A DNA stretch of 64,000 nucleotides from Amphritea pacifica (lineage in GTDB: Bacteria > Pseudomonadota > Gammaproteobacteria > Pseudomonadales > Balneatricaceae): the NCBI RefSeq assembly GCF_016924145.1, contig NZ_JAFFZO010000023.1, positions 1-64,000 on the forward strand, read 5' to 3'. The number at the start of each line of letters is the position of its first letter. Within the stretch, counting starts at the first letter, position 1. The position numbers were made by a program, and so were the translations under genes. Shown here piece after piece: positions 1 to 8,370 of this stretch. The notes under the pieces are model-generated. The model was not told the DNA's origin, ran no database searches, and was given only the letters and a program-made list of their open reading frames with translations.

Positions 1-2
1 AT

Positions 3-125
3 GATCCGGTAGTTCGCGCAAATATCAGTGAGCCAGAGTTAGCGACTCAATCAGAGCTCGAACATAAGCGTGCATTTATTCTAAGTCAAAATCGTTTCAT
101 TGTTGACAGAGGGGAGTCCACATAA
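3..125 (+). CDS. 3' end of an unidentified gene (partial)
   Basis: An open frame enters from the left edge and runs 40 codons without a stop to TAA at 123-125. The visible peptide is hydrophilic and looks like a normal protein tail (it contains SELEHKRAFILSQNRF), but I do not recognise it. No start is inside the window. It points towards the phzF-like gene on the other strand, so the two would be convergent. The call rests only on an open frame of modest length at a contig edge, so it may be spurious. Confidence 0.35.
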   Translation, partial: DPVVRANISEPELATQSELEHKRAFILSQNRFIVDRGEST

Positions 126-247
126 GCAAGTAGCGCAAGGCCTTTGCTCTTAATAGTGAGGGGGAAACTGACTGGCCGCCTATATGATCTGATGGCCATG
201 CAATCGCGTTTCTATGGTTTCAGTTCGGCTGACGATCTACTGGGTTA

Positions 248-1033
248 CTAAATCGTTATTATGCCTTCCATATAGGTTACCGCTTTACCTGATATGTGGA
301 CTTTATCGGCTGCGTTTTTGCAGAATAACGTCCCCTCTCTGGATGATAACTGCAACGCAGTCATCTGGTTACGGGATAGCTTCTCGGCCCAGTAGGGGAT
401 AAGAGAGCAGTGGGCGGAACCTGTAACCGGATCTTCCAGGATACTCGCCTGAGGGGTAAAGAAACGAGAAACAAAATCCACACTATCGCCTTTGGCAGTA
501 ACGATAATTCCTCCCGGATCCAGATTAATCTGGTCAAGAATACTCCTGTTTGGCTGTAAGCTGCGAATATCCGCTTCGCTATCAAAGACAAGGAGATAGT
601 CACGGGCTTTAAGTACTTCGATGGGGGGAATATGCAAGGCATCCAATATCGCCTGAGGGGCGTTATCGGTTAATGGTTTTCGGGATGGAAAAATCAACGT
701 AATCAAATCGTTATTAATTTTGACCGGGAGTTTGCCGCTTTCTGACTGGAAAACCAGATCTGATTTGCTATAGCCTAAGTGCTTTGTTATCACATGTGCT
801 GCTGCCAGAGTGGCATGGCCGCACAGATCCATTTCAATTTCGGGCGTGAACCAGCGGATCTCAAAACCTTCTTTATTCGGAACAAAAAAAGCAGTTTCAG
901 CCACAGAATTTTCCATCGCTATCTGTTGCATCAGCGCGTCACTGAGCCACTCTTTCAGTGGACAAACGGCGGCTGGATTGCCTCCAAATAGCCTGTCTGT
1001 AAAGGCATCAACCTGGAAAATAGTTAACTTCAC
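248..1033 (-). CDS. PhzF family isomerase/epimerase-like protein
   Basis: A 261-residue protein of the PhzF/diaminopimelate-epimerase fold. The N-terminus has the family signature QVDAFTDRLFGGNPAAVC. The segment NSVAETAFF places a glutamate at residue 46, matching the catalytic Glu45 of PhzF, and WFTPEIEMDLCGHATLAAAH and DPVTGSAHCSL are the other conserved blocks. Length is normal for the family. Most chromosomal PhzF homologues are outside phenazine clusters and their substrates are unknown; no phenazine genes are present here, so a phenazine role is unlikely. The gene lies about 70 bases downstream of the mgtE-like gene on the same strand and may be cotranscribed with it. Confidence 0.9.
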   Translation of the reverse strand: MKLTIFQVDAFTDRLFGGNPAAVCPLKEWLSDALMQQIAMENSVAETAFFVPNKEGFEIRWFTPEIEMDLCGHATLAAAHVITKHLGYSKSDLVFQSESGKLPVKINNDLITLIFPSRKPLTDNAPQAILDALHIPPIEVLKARDYLLVFDSEADIRSLQPNRSILDQINLDPGGIIVTAKGDSVDFVSRFFTPQASILEDPVTGSAHCSLIPYWAEKLSRNQMTALQLSSREGTLFCKNAADKVHISGKAVTYMEGIITI

Positions 1034-1103
1034 TAGTGACTCCTTAAGGGGGAGAGATGGATGGAAGGTGGCCTTAACCCTTTTGCAAAGCTCAACTTAC
1101 TGA

Positions 1104-2294
1104 TTACATCAGCAGGCTGGTGGCGAGGAATAGCATCAGGCCCATCCCCAGGATATCGGTAAAGGTGGTGAGGAAGATACTGCTGGCCATTGCCGGGTCG
1201 GCGCCAAAGCGTTTCAGGGTCACGGGGACCAGTACCCCAAAAATTCCGCTGCCGATGCAGGCCCCCACCATGGCGACTAACACCACCAGTGCAAGTATCG
1301 CAGAATTTTCTGTGCCACTGATACCCGCGTAGATCCACATCGCCAGTGCAGCGACTAAACCAACAAAGAAGCCGTTCATGGCGCCAAGAATAATCTCCTT
1401 TCGAAGCACTCTGGAGACGGATATGTTGGCCAGCTCTCCCAGCGTCATACTCCTCAGCGTGATTGCCAGCGCCTGACAGCCGGTATTACCACTTTGTCCT
1501 GCAAGCACCGGCAGAAAAACGGCAAGCACGACAATACGGGCGATGGTGTCTTCAAACATCCCGACGACAAAGGCTGCGGCAAACGCGGTAAGCAGGTTGA
1601 TCTGCAACCAGGGATGGCGCATGCGAAACGATTCAAGTATGGGGGTTGTGATGCGCTCCTCTTTATCCACACCCACCATCGATCCAGCCTGAGCACTGAT
1701 CTCGGTGGCGACATATTCAAACAACCGCCAGCCATAGACCAGTCCCAGTAGCGTGCCCTCTTCATCGGTTACCGGATAGAGGCGATGACGTTGTAACAGG
1801 GCCGCGTTGACCGCTTCAGGCATCTCAACATCGGGTGTGAAGGCAAACGGATCTTGCGTCATTATCTGTTCAAGGGTCTGCCCGGGACTTGCGAGCAGCA
1901 GATCGCGCATCGCCACAACCCCCAGTAGCTTCTCGTCTTCATCGGTAACGTAGATATAGGTGATGGTGATTGAGGGATCGGTTCTGACAATATGATCCAG
2001 GGCGCTGGCTACGGTATCCTGTGGTGATAAGATGCCAAAAGCCTCAGTCATTAACCGCTCCACCGTACCGCTGAGACCCTCAAGTGGATGAGGGATATCA
2101 CCCTTTTCATCATCGTAATCCGCTTCTGATGCCAGGTGCGACGCTATCTTAAGTGCAACATCCACTGGAAGCTCGCTAAGCGCACGTTCAATATTGTCGG
2201 GTGTTGTCTGTGCCAGCAGAGATGCGGCGATGGCCGGGTCCATATCAGCCAGGGTGATTGCGCTGGCGTCAGTCGCTCTGTTGTCTATATTCAT
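1104..2294 (-). CDS. MgtE-type magnesium/divalent cation transporter, short form
   Basis: About 396 residues with the MgtE layout: a shortened N-terminal helical domain (to about residue 85), paired CBS domains (about 90-210, including VTDEDEKLLGVVAMRDLLL), and a C-terminal membrane domain of about five helices with the channel motif PVLAGQSGNTGCQAL. In MgtE, Mg2+ binding to the N and CBS domains closes the pore. A second, full-length MgtE is encoded at 29610-30959; this copy has a reduced N domain, so its gating may differ. I chose the ATG at 2292-2294, which has GAGAG 8 bases upstream; the ATG five codons earlier has no visible ribosome-binding site. Confidence 0.88.
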   Translation of the reverse strand: MNIDNRATDASAITLADMDPAIAASLLAQTTPDNIERALSELPVDVALKIASHLASEADYDDEKGDIPHPLEGLSGTVERLMTEAFGILSPQDTVASALDHIVRTDPSITITYIYVTDEDEKLLGVVAMRDLLLASPGQTLEQIMTQDPFAFTPDVEMPEAVNAALLQRHRLYPVTDEEGTLLGLVYGWRLFEYVATEISAQAGSMVGVDKEERITTPILESFRMRHPWLQINLLTAFAAAFVVGMFEDTIARIVVLAVFLPVLAGQSGNTGCQALAITLRSMTLGELANISVSRVLRKEIILGAMNGFFVGLVAALAMWIYAGISGTENSAILALVVLVAMVGACIGSGIFGVLVPVTLKRFGADPAMASSIFLTTFTDILGMGLMLFLATSLLM

Positions 2295-2457
2295 ATCAGA
2301 AACTCTCATTGCAGATCGTCAGCAGTTTATATCTGCGCAGCTAAACAATAGCCCAGATATGTGACATGCGCTATAAGAAGGTCTTTTATAAATCCTTTTA
2401 AATTCAATGTCTTTAATGCCCATGGAGAATATTGTGGGATATAATAGTTGCAATTTA

Positions 2458-2471
2458 GTTAATATGTTAAC
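2458..2471. promoter_or_regulatory. near-palindromic operator-like site
   Basis: GTTAATATGTTAAC has perfect 5-base arms around a 4-base centre and matches 11 of 14 positions of the palindrome ATTAATATATTAAT found at 6111 and 9176. It lies in the 250-base space between the divergent mgtE-like and hpaD-like genes, about 80 bases before the hpaD start. Its role as a regulator site is inferred from position and similarity. The rest of the spacer is AT-rich with nothing else clear. Confidence 0.4.
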
Positions 2472-2549
2472 AAAATAGAGCGATTGAACTGATCGCCGTC
2501 CCCCTGATTAGCTGCGGTCTGTAGATAAAAAGTTAAGAGGAAACTGAAA

Positions 2550-3476
2550 ATGGGTAAACTGGCTCTTGTTGCGAAAATTACGCATGTTCCCAGCATGTAT
2601 CTGTCTGAACTGGATGGGCCACAAAAAGGGTCCCGTCAGGCGGCAATTGACGGACATATTGAGATTGGCAAGCGCTGCCGGGAGCTGGGTGTTGATACTA
2701 TCGTGGTGTTTGATACCCACTGGTTAGTCAATGCGAATTATCATATTAACTGTGCGCCTCATTTTAAAGGGAACTACACCAGTGGTGAGCTGCCTCACTT
2801 CATCTCCAATATGGAGTTTGAATATGACGGCAACCCTGAGCTGGGAAAAATTCTTGCTGATGAGTGTTGTCAGCAAGGAGTCGAAACACTGGCCCATGAT
2901 AAGACCTCGCTGGGGCCGGAGTACGGCACTATCGTGCCGATGCGTTATATGAATGAAGACCGCCACTTCAAGGTTATCTCTGTTTCTGCTTTATGCACCG
3001 TTCACTATCTGAATGATTCAGCCCGTCTGGGCTGGGCGATGCGTGAGGCAATTGAAAAACATTACGATGGTACGGTGGCATTTTTTGCCAGCGGCTCGCT
3101 GTCACACCGATTTGCGCAGAATGGTCAGGCACCTGAGTTTGCCAATAAAATCTGGAGCCCGTTCCTGGAGACCCTTGATCATGAAGTGGTTGAGATGTGG
3201 AAACGGGGAGACTGGAAAACCTTCTGTGAGATGCTACCTGAATATGCAGCCAAAGGTCACGGCGAAGGCTTTATGCACGATACAGCGATGATGCTGGGTG
3301 CGCTGGGGTGGAGTGACTATGAAGGTCAGGCTGAGGTGTTGACACCTTACTTCGGTAGTTCAGGAACCGGGCAGATTAATTGTGTCTTTCCTGTCACGGC
3401 GCAGACAGGTGCCGCAGTTCCGGGCCCACAGGCATCGGTCACCGAAAGTTTTGCATCGGGTTCCAGCCGTTTGTAA
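2550..3476 (+). CDS. hpaD: 3,4-dihydroxyphenylacetate (homoprotocatechuate) 2,3-dioxygenase-like, class III extradiol
   Basis: A 308-residue LigB-superfamily enzyme that closely resembles HpaD/HpcB of E. coli, which opens the ring of homoprotocatechuate using Fe(II). Conserved blocks include KITHVPSMYLSEL (His12), VVFDTHWLV (His57), IVPMRYMNED, ASGSLSHRF and GEGFMHDTAMMLGALGW; the two histidines match the metal-ligand positions of class III dioxygenases. The start is well placed after AGAGGAA. The protein carries about 25 extra residues at the C-terminus (Ala/Gly/Ser-rich) beyond the usual end. No other hpa pathway genes (hpaE, F, G, H, I) are in the window, so the true substrate could be a related catechol. 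Confidence 0.85.
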   Translation: MGKLALVAKITHVPSMYLSELDGPQKGSRQAAIDGHIEIGKRCRELGVDTIVVFDTHWLVNANYHINCAPHFKGNYTSGELPHFISNMEFEYDGNPELGKILADECCQQGVETLAHDKTSLGPEYGTIVPMRYMNEDRHFKVISVSALCTVHYLNDSARLGWAMREAIEKHYDGTVAFFASGSLSHRFAQNGQAPEFANKIWSPFLETLDHEVVEMWKRGDWKTFCEMLPEYAAKGHGEGFMHDTAMMLGALGWSDYEGQAEVLTPYFGSSGTGQINCVFPVTAQTGAAVPGPQASVTESFASGSSRL

Positions 3477-3496
3477 GTGAATAAGTTTTGTCCGAA

Positions 3497-3515
3497 GGGA
3501 GGTCTCTGGCCTCCC
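3497..3515 (+). terminator. possible weak terminator after hpaD
   Basis: A GGGAGG/CCTCCC stem with a 7-base loop lies 20 bases after the hpaD stop. It lacks a following T run, so it may be only a weak or non-terminating hairpin. Confidence 0.35.
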
Positions 3516-3651
3516 ACATCCTCTGCTCAGCCCCTCTACGGTTAACATAGTCGCCTAATCCCCCCTCGTGTTTAACTCTTTGTAATATTTACGAAATCTA
3601 TTCTGAGTAGAATGCCCGGTCTTGTTGCTGTGTCACCGCCGGAGTTGTATC

Positions 3652-5421
3652 GTGAAAACTACCCTGTTTGACCTGATTTGGAAGCTGAAGCGTGCCCTTG
3701 AGAAAGAGGGGCATAAGCCAATTGATCTGCATAAATTTACCGAGGATAGCGAATATCGCCGTACCATTCTGTTAAATGCAGATAGTAGTCAGTTTCAGTT
3801 CAGTGCCGGAATCCGGGCCATTTATAAGGATCTGCTGACAGATGAAGCGCTGGATCTGACCAAAGAGATCGATCTGCAACAAGCCGCGGTGGATGACCCG
3901 GATAAGTTTGTGGCAGCAAACGCTGGGCCGGAATCGCCAGCAGAGGTTAATGTAACGTCTGAAGCGAAAGGGCATAGCCGAATTGTTACGGGACTGATGG
4001 CGCTGATTCTGCTGGTTGCGCTGGTATCTGGTTGGCAATATTTTCAGCTATCAGAGCGTGGTGCAGCAGAGCCTCAGGGGATGGCGTCAAACCAGGTGGA
4101 CGGTCGTCTGGCTGCTGAAAAAACAATATTCAAAGAGCAGATGCTGTTTCGCTTACATGGCTCAAATACCATCGGCGAGACCCTGGCACCGGAGCTGCTG
4201 AAAGCGTTTTTGACCGACCAGGGGGCAGAGGATATCCAGCTGCGAACAACCGCGATAGATGTAGAGAATAATCTCCTGTTCCATATGCCGGGGGATAACT
4301 TTATCTCGCGCATCGAGATGCAGGCGCACGGTTCCAGTACCGGGTTCAGATCGCTTGATCAGGGCGTTGCCGATCTGGCTATGGCTTCCCGACGGATTAA
4401 AGAGGTTGAAAATGAGCTGTTGTCAGGGCGCTATGGCGATCTGAAATCTAAAGGCACCGAGCATATTATCGGAATGGATGGACTGGCGGTGATCGTCAAC
4501 CCGGCCAACCCGGTCAGCCATCTGAGTACCGCGCAACTGGCGATGCTGTTTTCCGGCACGGTTGATAATTGGTCCGCGTTCGGTGGGCCGGACCTGCCGG
4601 TCAGAGTATATGCCCGGGATGCAAACTCCGGAACCTGGGATTCCTTCAAATCGATGGTACTGAAAAAGCATGATAAAAAACTATCACCCAATGCCGAACG
4701 CATTGAGTCCAGTATCGAACTGTCAGATCAGGTGAGTAAAGAACCCGGCGCGATCGGCTTTATCGGGCTTCCTTATATTCTGCGGGCAAAAGCGCTGGCG
4801 ATCTCCGATGAGGCTAATGCTCAACCGATCTATCCAACCTCTTTCACCATCTCCACCGAAGATTATCCACTGGTGCGTCGACTGTATATGTATGAACCTG
4901 CAACCGTGGCGACAGGCTCTGTGGTCGATCAGTTTATCCGCTTTGTGTTGTCGGAGAAGGGGCAGGATGTGGTAAAAGAGGCTGGGTTTATCTCGCAAAA
5001 TGTCTATAAAACCCGACCAGTACTGAGCAATCAGCTTCCTGCAGAATACAGACAGCTGACTCAGAATGCGGAGCGACTCTCCCTTAATTTCCGCTTTCAC
5101 AGTGGCACTATCATGCTCGATAACAAAGCCCAGCGGGACCTTGACCGGGTGGTGAAATATTTTGAAGACCATCCGGGACAATCCGCTATTCTGGTGGGTT
5201 TCTCAGACAGTATCGGAGAGCCCGCCGCCAATCGGCAGATCTCTCAACAGCGGGCGCAGGCGGTGGAACAGGCGCTGCTGGCGCGGGGTATCAATGTACA
5301 GTTTGTTGAGGGGATGGGGGAAGCGGTACCCATTGCGTCGAACATAACCCGTGCCGGGCGTCAGCGTAACCGCCGGGTAGAGATCTGGGTGCGCAGTCCG
5401 GATGCTGTCGCCGGGTATTAG
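3652..5421 (+). CDS. membrane-anchored phosphate-binding-like domain fused to OmpA domain
   Basis: About 589 residues, start taken as GTG at 3652 because GGAG lies 7 bases before it; the upstream TTG frame adds ten non-typical residues. Layout: a cytoplasmic region of about 110 residues of unknown kind; one transmembrane helix at about 111-131; a PstS-like periplasmic binding domain at about 165-440 (LHGSNTIGETLAPELLKAFL, then VNPANPVSHLSTAQLAMLFSG); and a C-terminal OmpA-like peptidoglycan-binding domain at about 480-585 (GFSDSIGEPAANRQISQQRA, then RNRRVEIWV). This would tether a phosphate-type receptor between inner membrane and cell wall. No pst permease genes are adjacent, so sensing or cell-envelope scaffolding is as likely as transport. 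Function is not established. Confidence 0.8.
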   Translation: MKTTLFDLIWKLKRALEKEGHKPIDLHKFTEDSEYRRTILLNADSSQFQFSAGIRAIYKDLLTDEALDLTKEIDLQQAAVDDPDKFVAANAGPESPAEVNVTSEAKGHSRIVTGLMALILLVALVSGWQYFQLSERGAAEPQGMASNQVDGRLAAEKTIFKEQMLFRLHGSNTIGETLAPELLKAFLTDQGAEDIQLRTTAIDVENNLLFHMPGDNFISRIEMQAHGSSTGFRSLDQGVADLAMASRRIKEVENELLSGRYGDLKSKGTEHIIGMDGLAVIVNPANPVSHLSTAQLAMLFSGTVDNWSAFGGPDLPVRVYARDANSGTWDSFKSMVLKKHDKKLSPNAERIESSIELSDQVSKEPGAIGFIGLPYILRAKALAISDEANAQPIYPTSFTISTEDYPLVRRLYMYEPATVATGSVVDQFIRFVLSEKGQDVVKEAGFISQNVYKTRPVLSNQLPAEYRQLTQNAERLSLNFRFHSGTIMLDNKAQRDLDRVVKYFEDHPGQSAILVGFSDSIGEPAANRQISQQRAQAVEQALLARGINVQFVEGMGEAVPIASNITRAGRQRNRRVEIWVRSPDAVAGY

Positions 5422-5514
5422 GTTCATCTGATTCAGGTGCTGCCCGGCTGACAAGAGGTTCTGTGGGCGGCAATATCTTTCAGGTGTTTATACAATTCTG
5501 ATGAGTTCGTTTTT

Positions 5515-5976
5515 CTACAGCACTTCGTAGAAGTTCATCTCTACCAGATCCGGTCTGCGTATTCCGGTACCGATAAACAGACGTTCAGTGATCCACCTCA
5601 TGGATGGCGCATCTGTTTCAAATGTTGGACAGCAGCGGAAATATATCTCGGCAGGATCGACGGGCTCACCTTTGATCAGGCGTTCAGTGATTTCCGGTTC
5701 TGCGACCCGAATGGCCCGGTTGTGGACATAGATCAGTTCACCACTCGCCATCTCTAATACATAGTGAGCATCCAGGTCCGCCATACGTGGTGTCAGAATT
5801 AGCTGATAATCAGCGCCGCCGGGTAAAACTTTTCCCCTCCAGCCATCACCTTGTACAGTGCCGCCAATAATAGGAATGACCCTTCGTTGTCCATGTTGTG
5901 CATGTCCAATCTCCTGCGGAGGATCAACTTTTACTTTGAGTTCTGCAAAGTATCTGAGCTGTGGTGCGGTGTTCAT
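5515..5976 (-). CDS. DUF3237 (UPF0311) family protein
   Basis: A 153-residue soluble protein with the DUF3237 pattern: N-terminal LRYFAELKVKV, the glycine block IPIIGGTVQGDGWRGKVLPGGADYQ, LEMASGELIYVHNRAIR and a C-terminal MRWITERLFIGTGIR. The biochemical role of this family is unknown; members often lie in catabolic clusters, as here beside a TRAP binding protein. It is divergent from the TRAP gene across a 289-base space that holds the palindrome at 6111. The start follows an AGGCGAG ribosome-binding site. Confidence 0.85.
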   Translation of the reverse strand: MNTAPQLRYFAELKVKVDPPQEIGHAQHGQRRVIPIIGGTVQGDGWRGKVLPGGADYQLILTPRMADLDAHYVLEMASGELIYVHNRAIRVAEPEITERLIKGEPVDPAEIYFRCCPTFETDAPSMRWITERLFIGTGIRRPDLVEMNFYEVL

Positions 5977-6110
5977 TGTTTTCTCGCCTTTTTGGAGATC
6001 GGTTGTGTTTAAGCTTTACTGTGATTAATGACAGCGGATAACCCCTCAGCTTATCGGAAAAATATTGAGGGGAAGTACATTCCTCGATATTCTCATACAT
6101 CGCTTTTTTT

Positions 6111-6124
6111 ATTAATATATTAAT
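6111..6124. promoter_or_regulatory. palindromic operator-like site ATTAATATATTAAT
   Basis: A perfect 14-base palindrome in the AT-rich space between the divergent DUF3237 and TRAP genes, followed by a further TAATAT. The identical 14-mer occurs at 9176-9189 between the aldolase and LysR genes. Shared sequence and placement suggest one regulator for both promoters; the protein that binds is unknown. Confidence 0.45.
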
Positions 6125-6265
6125 TAATATTTTGTTTGGTATGTCAACAATGAATTGTTTTATCAGTATGCGTGATGGTGGGAGGGCATCACGGGCAGGA
6201 ATCTACTCCGCTGACATCTGAACCAGAATTTTTTGTTCAACGAGCAACTAATCAGGAAAAAAGAG

Positions 6266-7279
6266 ATGAAAAAAATAACAAAATTCTTAGCCTCTGCAAG
6301 TGTATGTGCCGGAATGTTTGTGTCACTCAGTGCCGCCGCTGTTACGACGCTTAAGGTGGGAACCTGGCTACCACCCACGGCACCGCAGAATGCTATTGTC
6401 TGGCCGACCTGGGCTAAGTGGGTTGAAGAGGCCACCGAAGGCCGGGTTAAAGTTGAGCTTGAGTATGGTCTGGGGCATCCCAAGTCGATGTTTGACCTGG
6501 TGGAGGATCAGGTTATCGACGCCAGTTTTACGGTTAACGGCTATGTGCCGGGTCGTTTTTCTCTGGGTAGCATCGCTGAGCTTCCGGGCGAAAGTTCTGA
6601 TGCAGAAAAAGCCTCGGTCGCGCTGTGGAAAGTGCAGGAAAAGTATTTTAATCAGGCAAATGAGTATGATGGTCTGAAGCTGTTGGGGCTGTTTGTACAT
6701 GGCCCTGGACAGCTGCACACCACTTTCCCGGTTAACTCACTGGCGGACCTGAAAGATAAGAAGATCCGTATCGGTGGTGGCGTTGCCAGTGAAGTGGCTA
6801 AGCGTCTGGAGGTCACCGAGGTGGCGGCACCTGCACCAAAAATCTATGAGATGATGCAGCAGGGCGTGGTTGAAGGGGTGTTTCTGCCAGCACTGGATCT
6901 TAAATACCTGCGACTGGCAGAAGTGTCCAAATATCTGACCGTCTTCCCGGATGGGATGTATACCACGACCTTTAGTTTCTTTATTAATCCGGATTCATTT
7001 GCTGCGCTGAGTGAAAAGGATCAGCAGGCGCTGATGAGCGTTTCCGGTGAGAAACTGTCCCGTTTAGCGGGTAAAACCTGGGGTGAAGCCGATGCCAACG
7101 GTTATGCTGCAGCCAAAGAGAACGGTATTGTAATCAACCGTCTCAGTGAGAACGACCCTATGGTGGTGGAACTGAAAGCAAAAACCGCCGATATGGCGGC
7201 TCACTGGATTGAAACGGCAAAGGCGAAAAACGTTGATGGTGCTGCTGCACTGGAGATGTTCCGTTCACTGGTTAAGTAA
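6266..7279 (+). CDS. TRAP transporter substrate-binding protein (DctP family)
   Basis: A 337-residue periplasmic solute receptor. The start at 6266 is preceded by an AGGAAAAAAGAG ribosome-binding site and gives a normal signal peptide (MKKITKFLASASVCAGMFVS, cleavage after SAAA). Family features include GTWLPPTAPQN, HGPGQLHTTFPV, the DctP block LADLKDKKIRIGGGVASEVA and MMQQGVVEGVFLP. Receptors of this family usually bind carboxylates and deliver them to a DctQM membrane pair. No DctQ or DctM gene is adjacent, so the membrane partners must be elsewhere or the receptor is an orphan. A strong terminator follows. Confidence 0.92.
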   Translation: MKKITKFLASASVCAGMFVSLSAAAVTTLKVGTWLPPTAPQNAIVWPTWAKWVEEATEGRVKVELEYGLGHPKSMFDLVEDQVIDASFTVNGYVPGRFSLGSIAELPGESSDAEKASVALWKVQEKYFNQANEYDGLKLLGLFVHGPGQLHTTFPVNSLADLKDKKIRIGGGVASEVAKRLEVTEVAAPAPKIYEMMQQGVVEGVFLPALDLKYLRLAEVSKYLTVFPDGMYTTTFSFFINPDSFAALSEKDQQALMSVSGEKLSRLAGKTWGEADANGYAAAKENGIVINRLSENDPMVVELKAKTADMAAHWIETAKAKNVDGAAALEMFRSLVK

Positions 7280-7317
7280 CGTCATATAAAAGGCGTTTTT
7301 AAACAGCGTTGATATGA

Positions 7318-7366
7318 GGGTCTGCCAGTCTGTTTCGATCTGAAGCTGTCTGACAGACCCTTTTTT
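7318..7366 (+). terminator. rho-independent terminator after the TRAP receptor gene
   Basis: GGGTCTG at 7318 pairs with CAGACCC at 7354, followed directly by six T residues. The enclosed loop is long and partly self-complementary. It ends the forward transcript just before the convergent reductase gene. Confidence 0.75.
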
Positions 7367-7370
7367 GGCA

Positions 7371-8348
7371 CTAATCAGTATGTCGCTGACTGTTGTCCAG
7401 TTGCCGGATTAAACCGTAAAGTGCAGCGATATAGGGCACCTCTTTGCCGAGCTTTTCGGCTATCTCATAGACCACACCAATAAGGGCCTCATATTCCAGA
7501 GGCCGGCCCGCTTCAATATCCTGTAGCATTGAGGTTTTGAACGCTCCGAGCTTGCGGGTGGTTACGTTTCTCTCTTCCGGTGTTTGCTCCACTACGCAGC
7601 CAATTAGTTTGCCGATCTCCAGCGCTTCGCGCATTGCTTTGCAACAAAGTTGATTGACCAGTGGGTCATCAAGGATGCGATCTGCTGTCGCACGGGTCAG
7701 GGCTGAGACCGGATTAATAGTCATATTTCCCAGTAGCTTGTACCAGATATCCTGCTGAATCCTGGGCGATATTTTGACATTGAATCTTGCTTTCTCAAGG
7801 AGTTTACCCAGTCGTAATGTGGGCTCTGACGGCGCTCCATAGGGTTCACCAATAATCAGGTTATTGCCCATGTTCAGCTGGATCACACCCGGAGACAGTG
7901 CGGTTGCAGCCAGATGCACAACACAACCGATAACCTGATGGCTGGGGATGAACTTCCTCAGGTCTCCGAGTGGGTCGATGGTGTTGAGCAGGTGGTCAGC
8001 AGGAGCTCCCGGCAGACCATCAAAGAACCACCAGGGAACCCCATTCATCGCCAGAAGAACACGGGTGTGTTCTCCGATCAGAGGTTTTAGCTGTTTGATG
8101 ACTGGATTCATCGAGGGTTGTTTAACGGCGATAACGATCAGATCCTGAACGCCGAGATTATCCGGTGCGGATATCGCTGTCACCGGATAAAAACGGGCTT
8201 GATCATCTTCTGTCAGCCCGATTCCGTGCTGCTGCAATGATTGCAGAGTGTCGCCCCGGGCAATCACTGAAACTGCTATCCCCGTAGCGCTAAGCCGCGC
8301 TGCAATCAGTCCGCCGATGGCACCTGCACCGAATACACATACATTCAT
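7371..8348 (-). CDS. 2-dehydropantoate 2-reductase family protein (ApbA/PanE-like)
   Basis: A 325-residue NADPH-dependent reductase with the Rossmann signature VFGAGAIGGLIAARL at residues 4-18, the KQPSMNP region, and the ApbA C-terminal helical domain with DIWYKLLGNMTINPVSALT. It could reduce ketopantoate in pantothenate synthesis, but its setting argues otherwise. It lies 22 bases after a class II aldolase gene on the same strand, beside a TRAP receptor and a LysR regulator, a grouping typical of sugar-acid or keto-acid catabolism. A second PanE-like gene is at 57575-58477 and may be the biosynthetic one. Confidence 0.85.
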   Translation of the reverse strand: MNVCVFGAGAIGGLIAARLSATGIAVSVIARGDTLQSLQQHGIGLTEDDQARFYPVTAISAPDNLGVQDLIVIAVKQPSMNPVIKQLKPLIGEHTRVLLAMNGVPWWFFDGLPGAPADHLLNTIDPLGDLRKFIPSHQVIGCVVHLAATALSPGVIQLNMGNNLIIGEPYGAPSEPTLRLGKLLEKARFNVKISPRIQQDIWYKLLGNMTINPVSALTRATADRILDDPLVNQLCCKAMREALEIGKLIGCVVEQTPEERNVTTRKLGAFKTSMLQDIEAGRPLEYEALIGVVYEIAEKLGKEVPYIAALYGLIRQLDNSQRHTD

Positions 8349-8370
8349 ATCAGGAGTCCTGCAAATCAGC

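Noticed and set aside
2310-2549. Mg2+ riboswitch before the short mgtE
   Set aside because: I could not find M-box conserved elements; the spacer is simple AT-rich sequence.
4723-5181. 152-residue open frame antisense to the OmpA-fusion gene
   Set aside because: Shadow of a strongly coding frame on the other strand; no recognisable domain.
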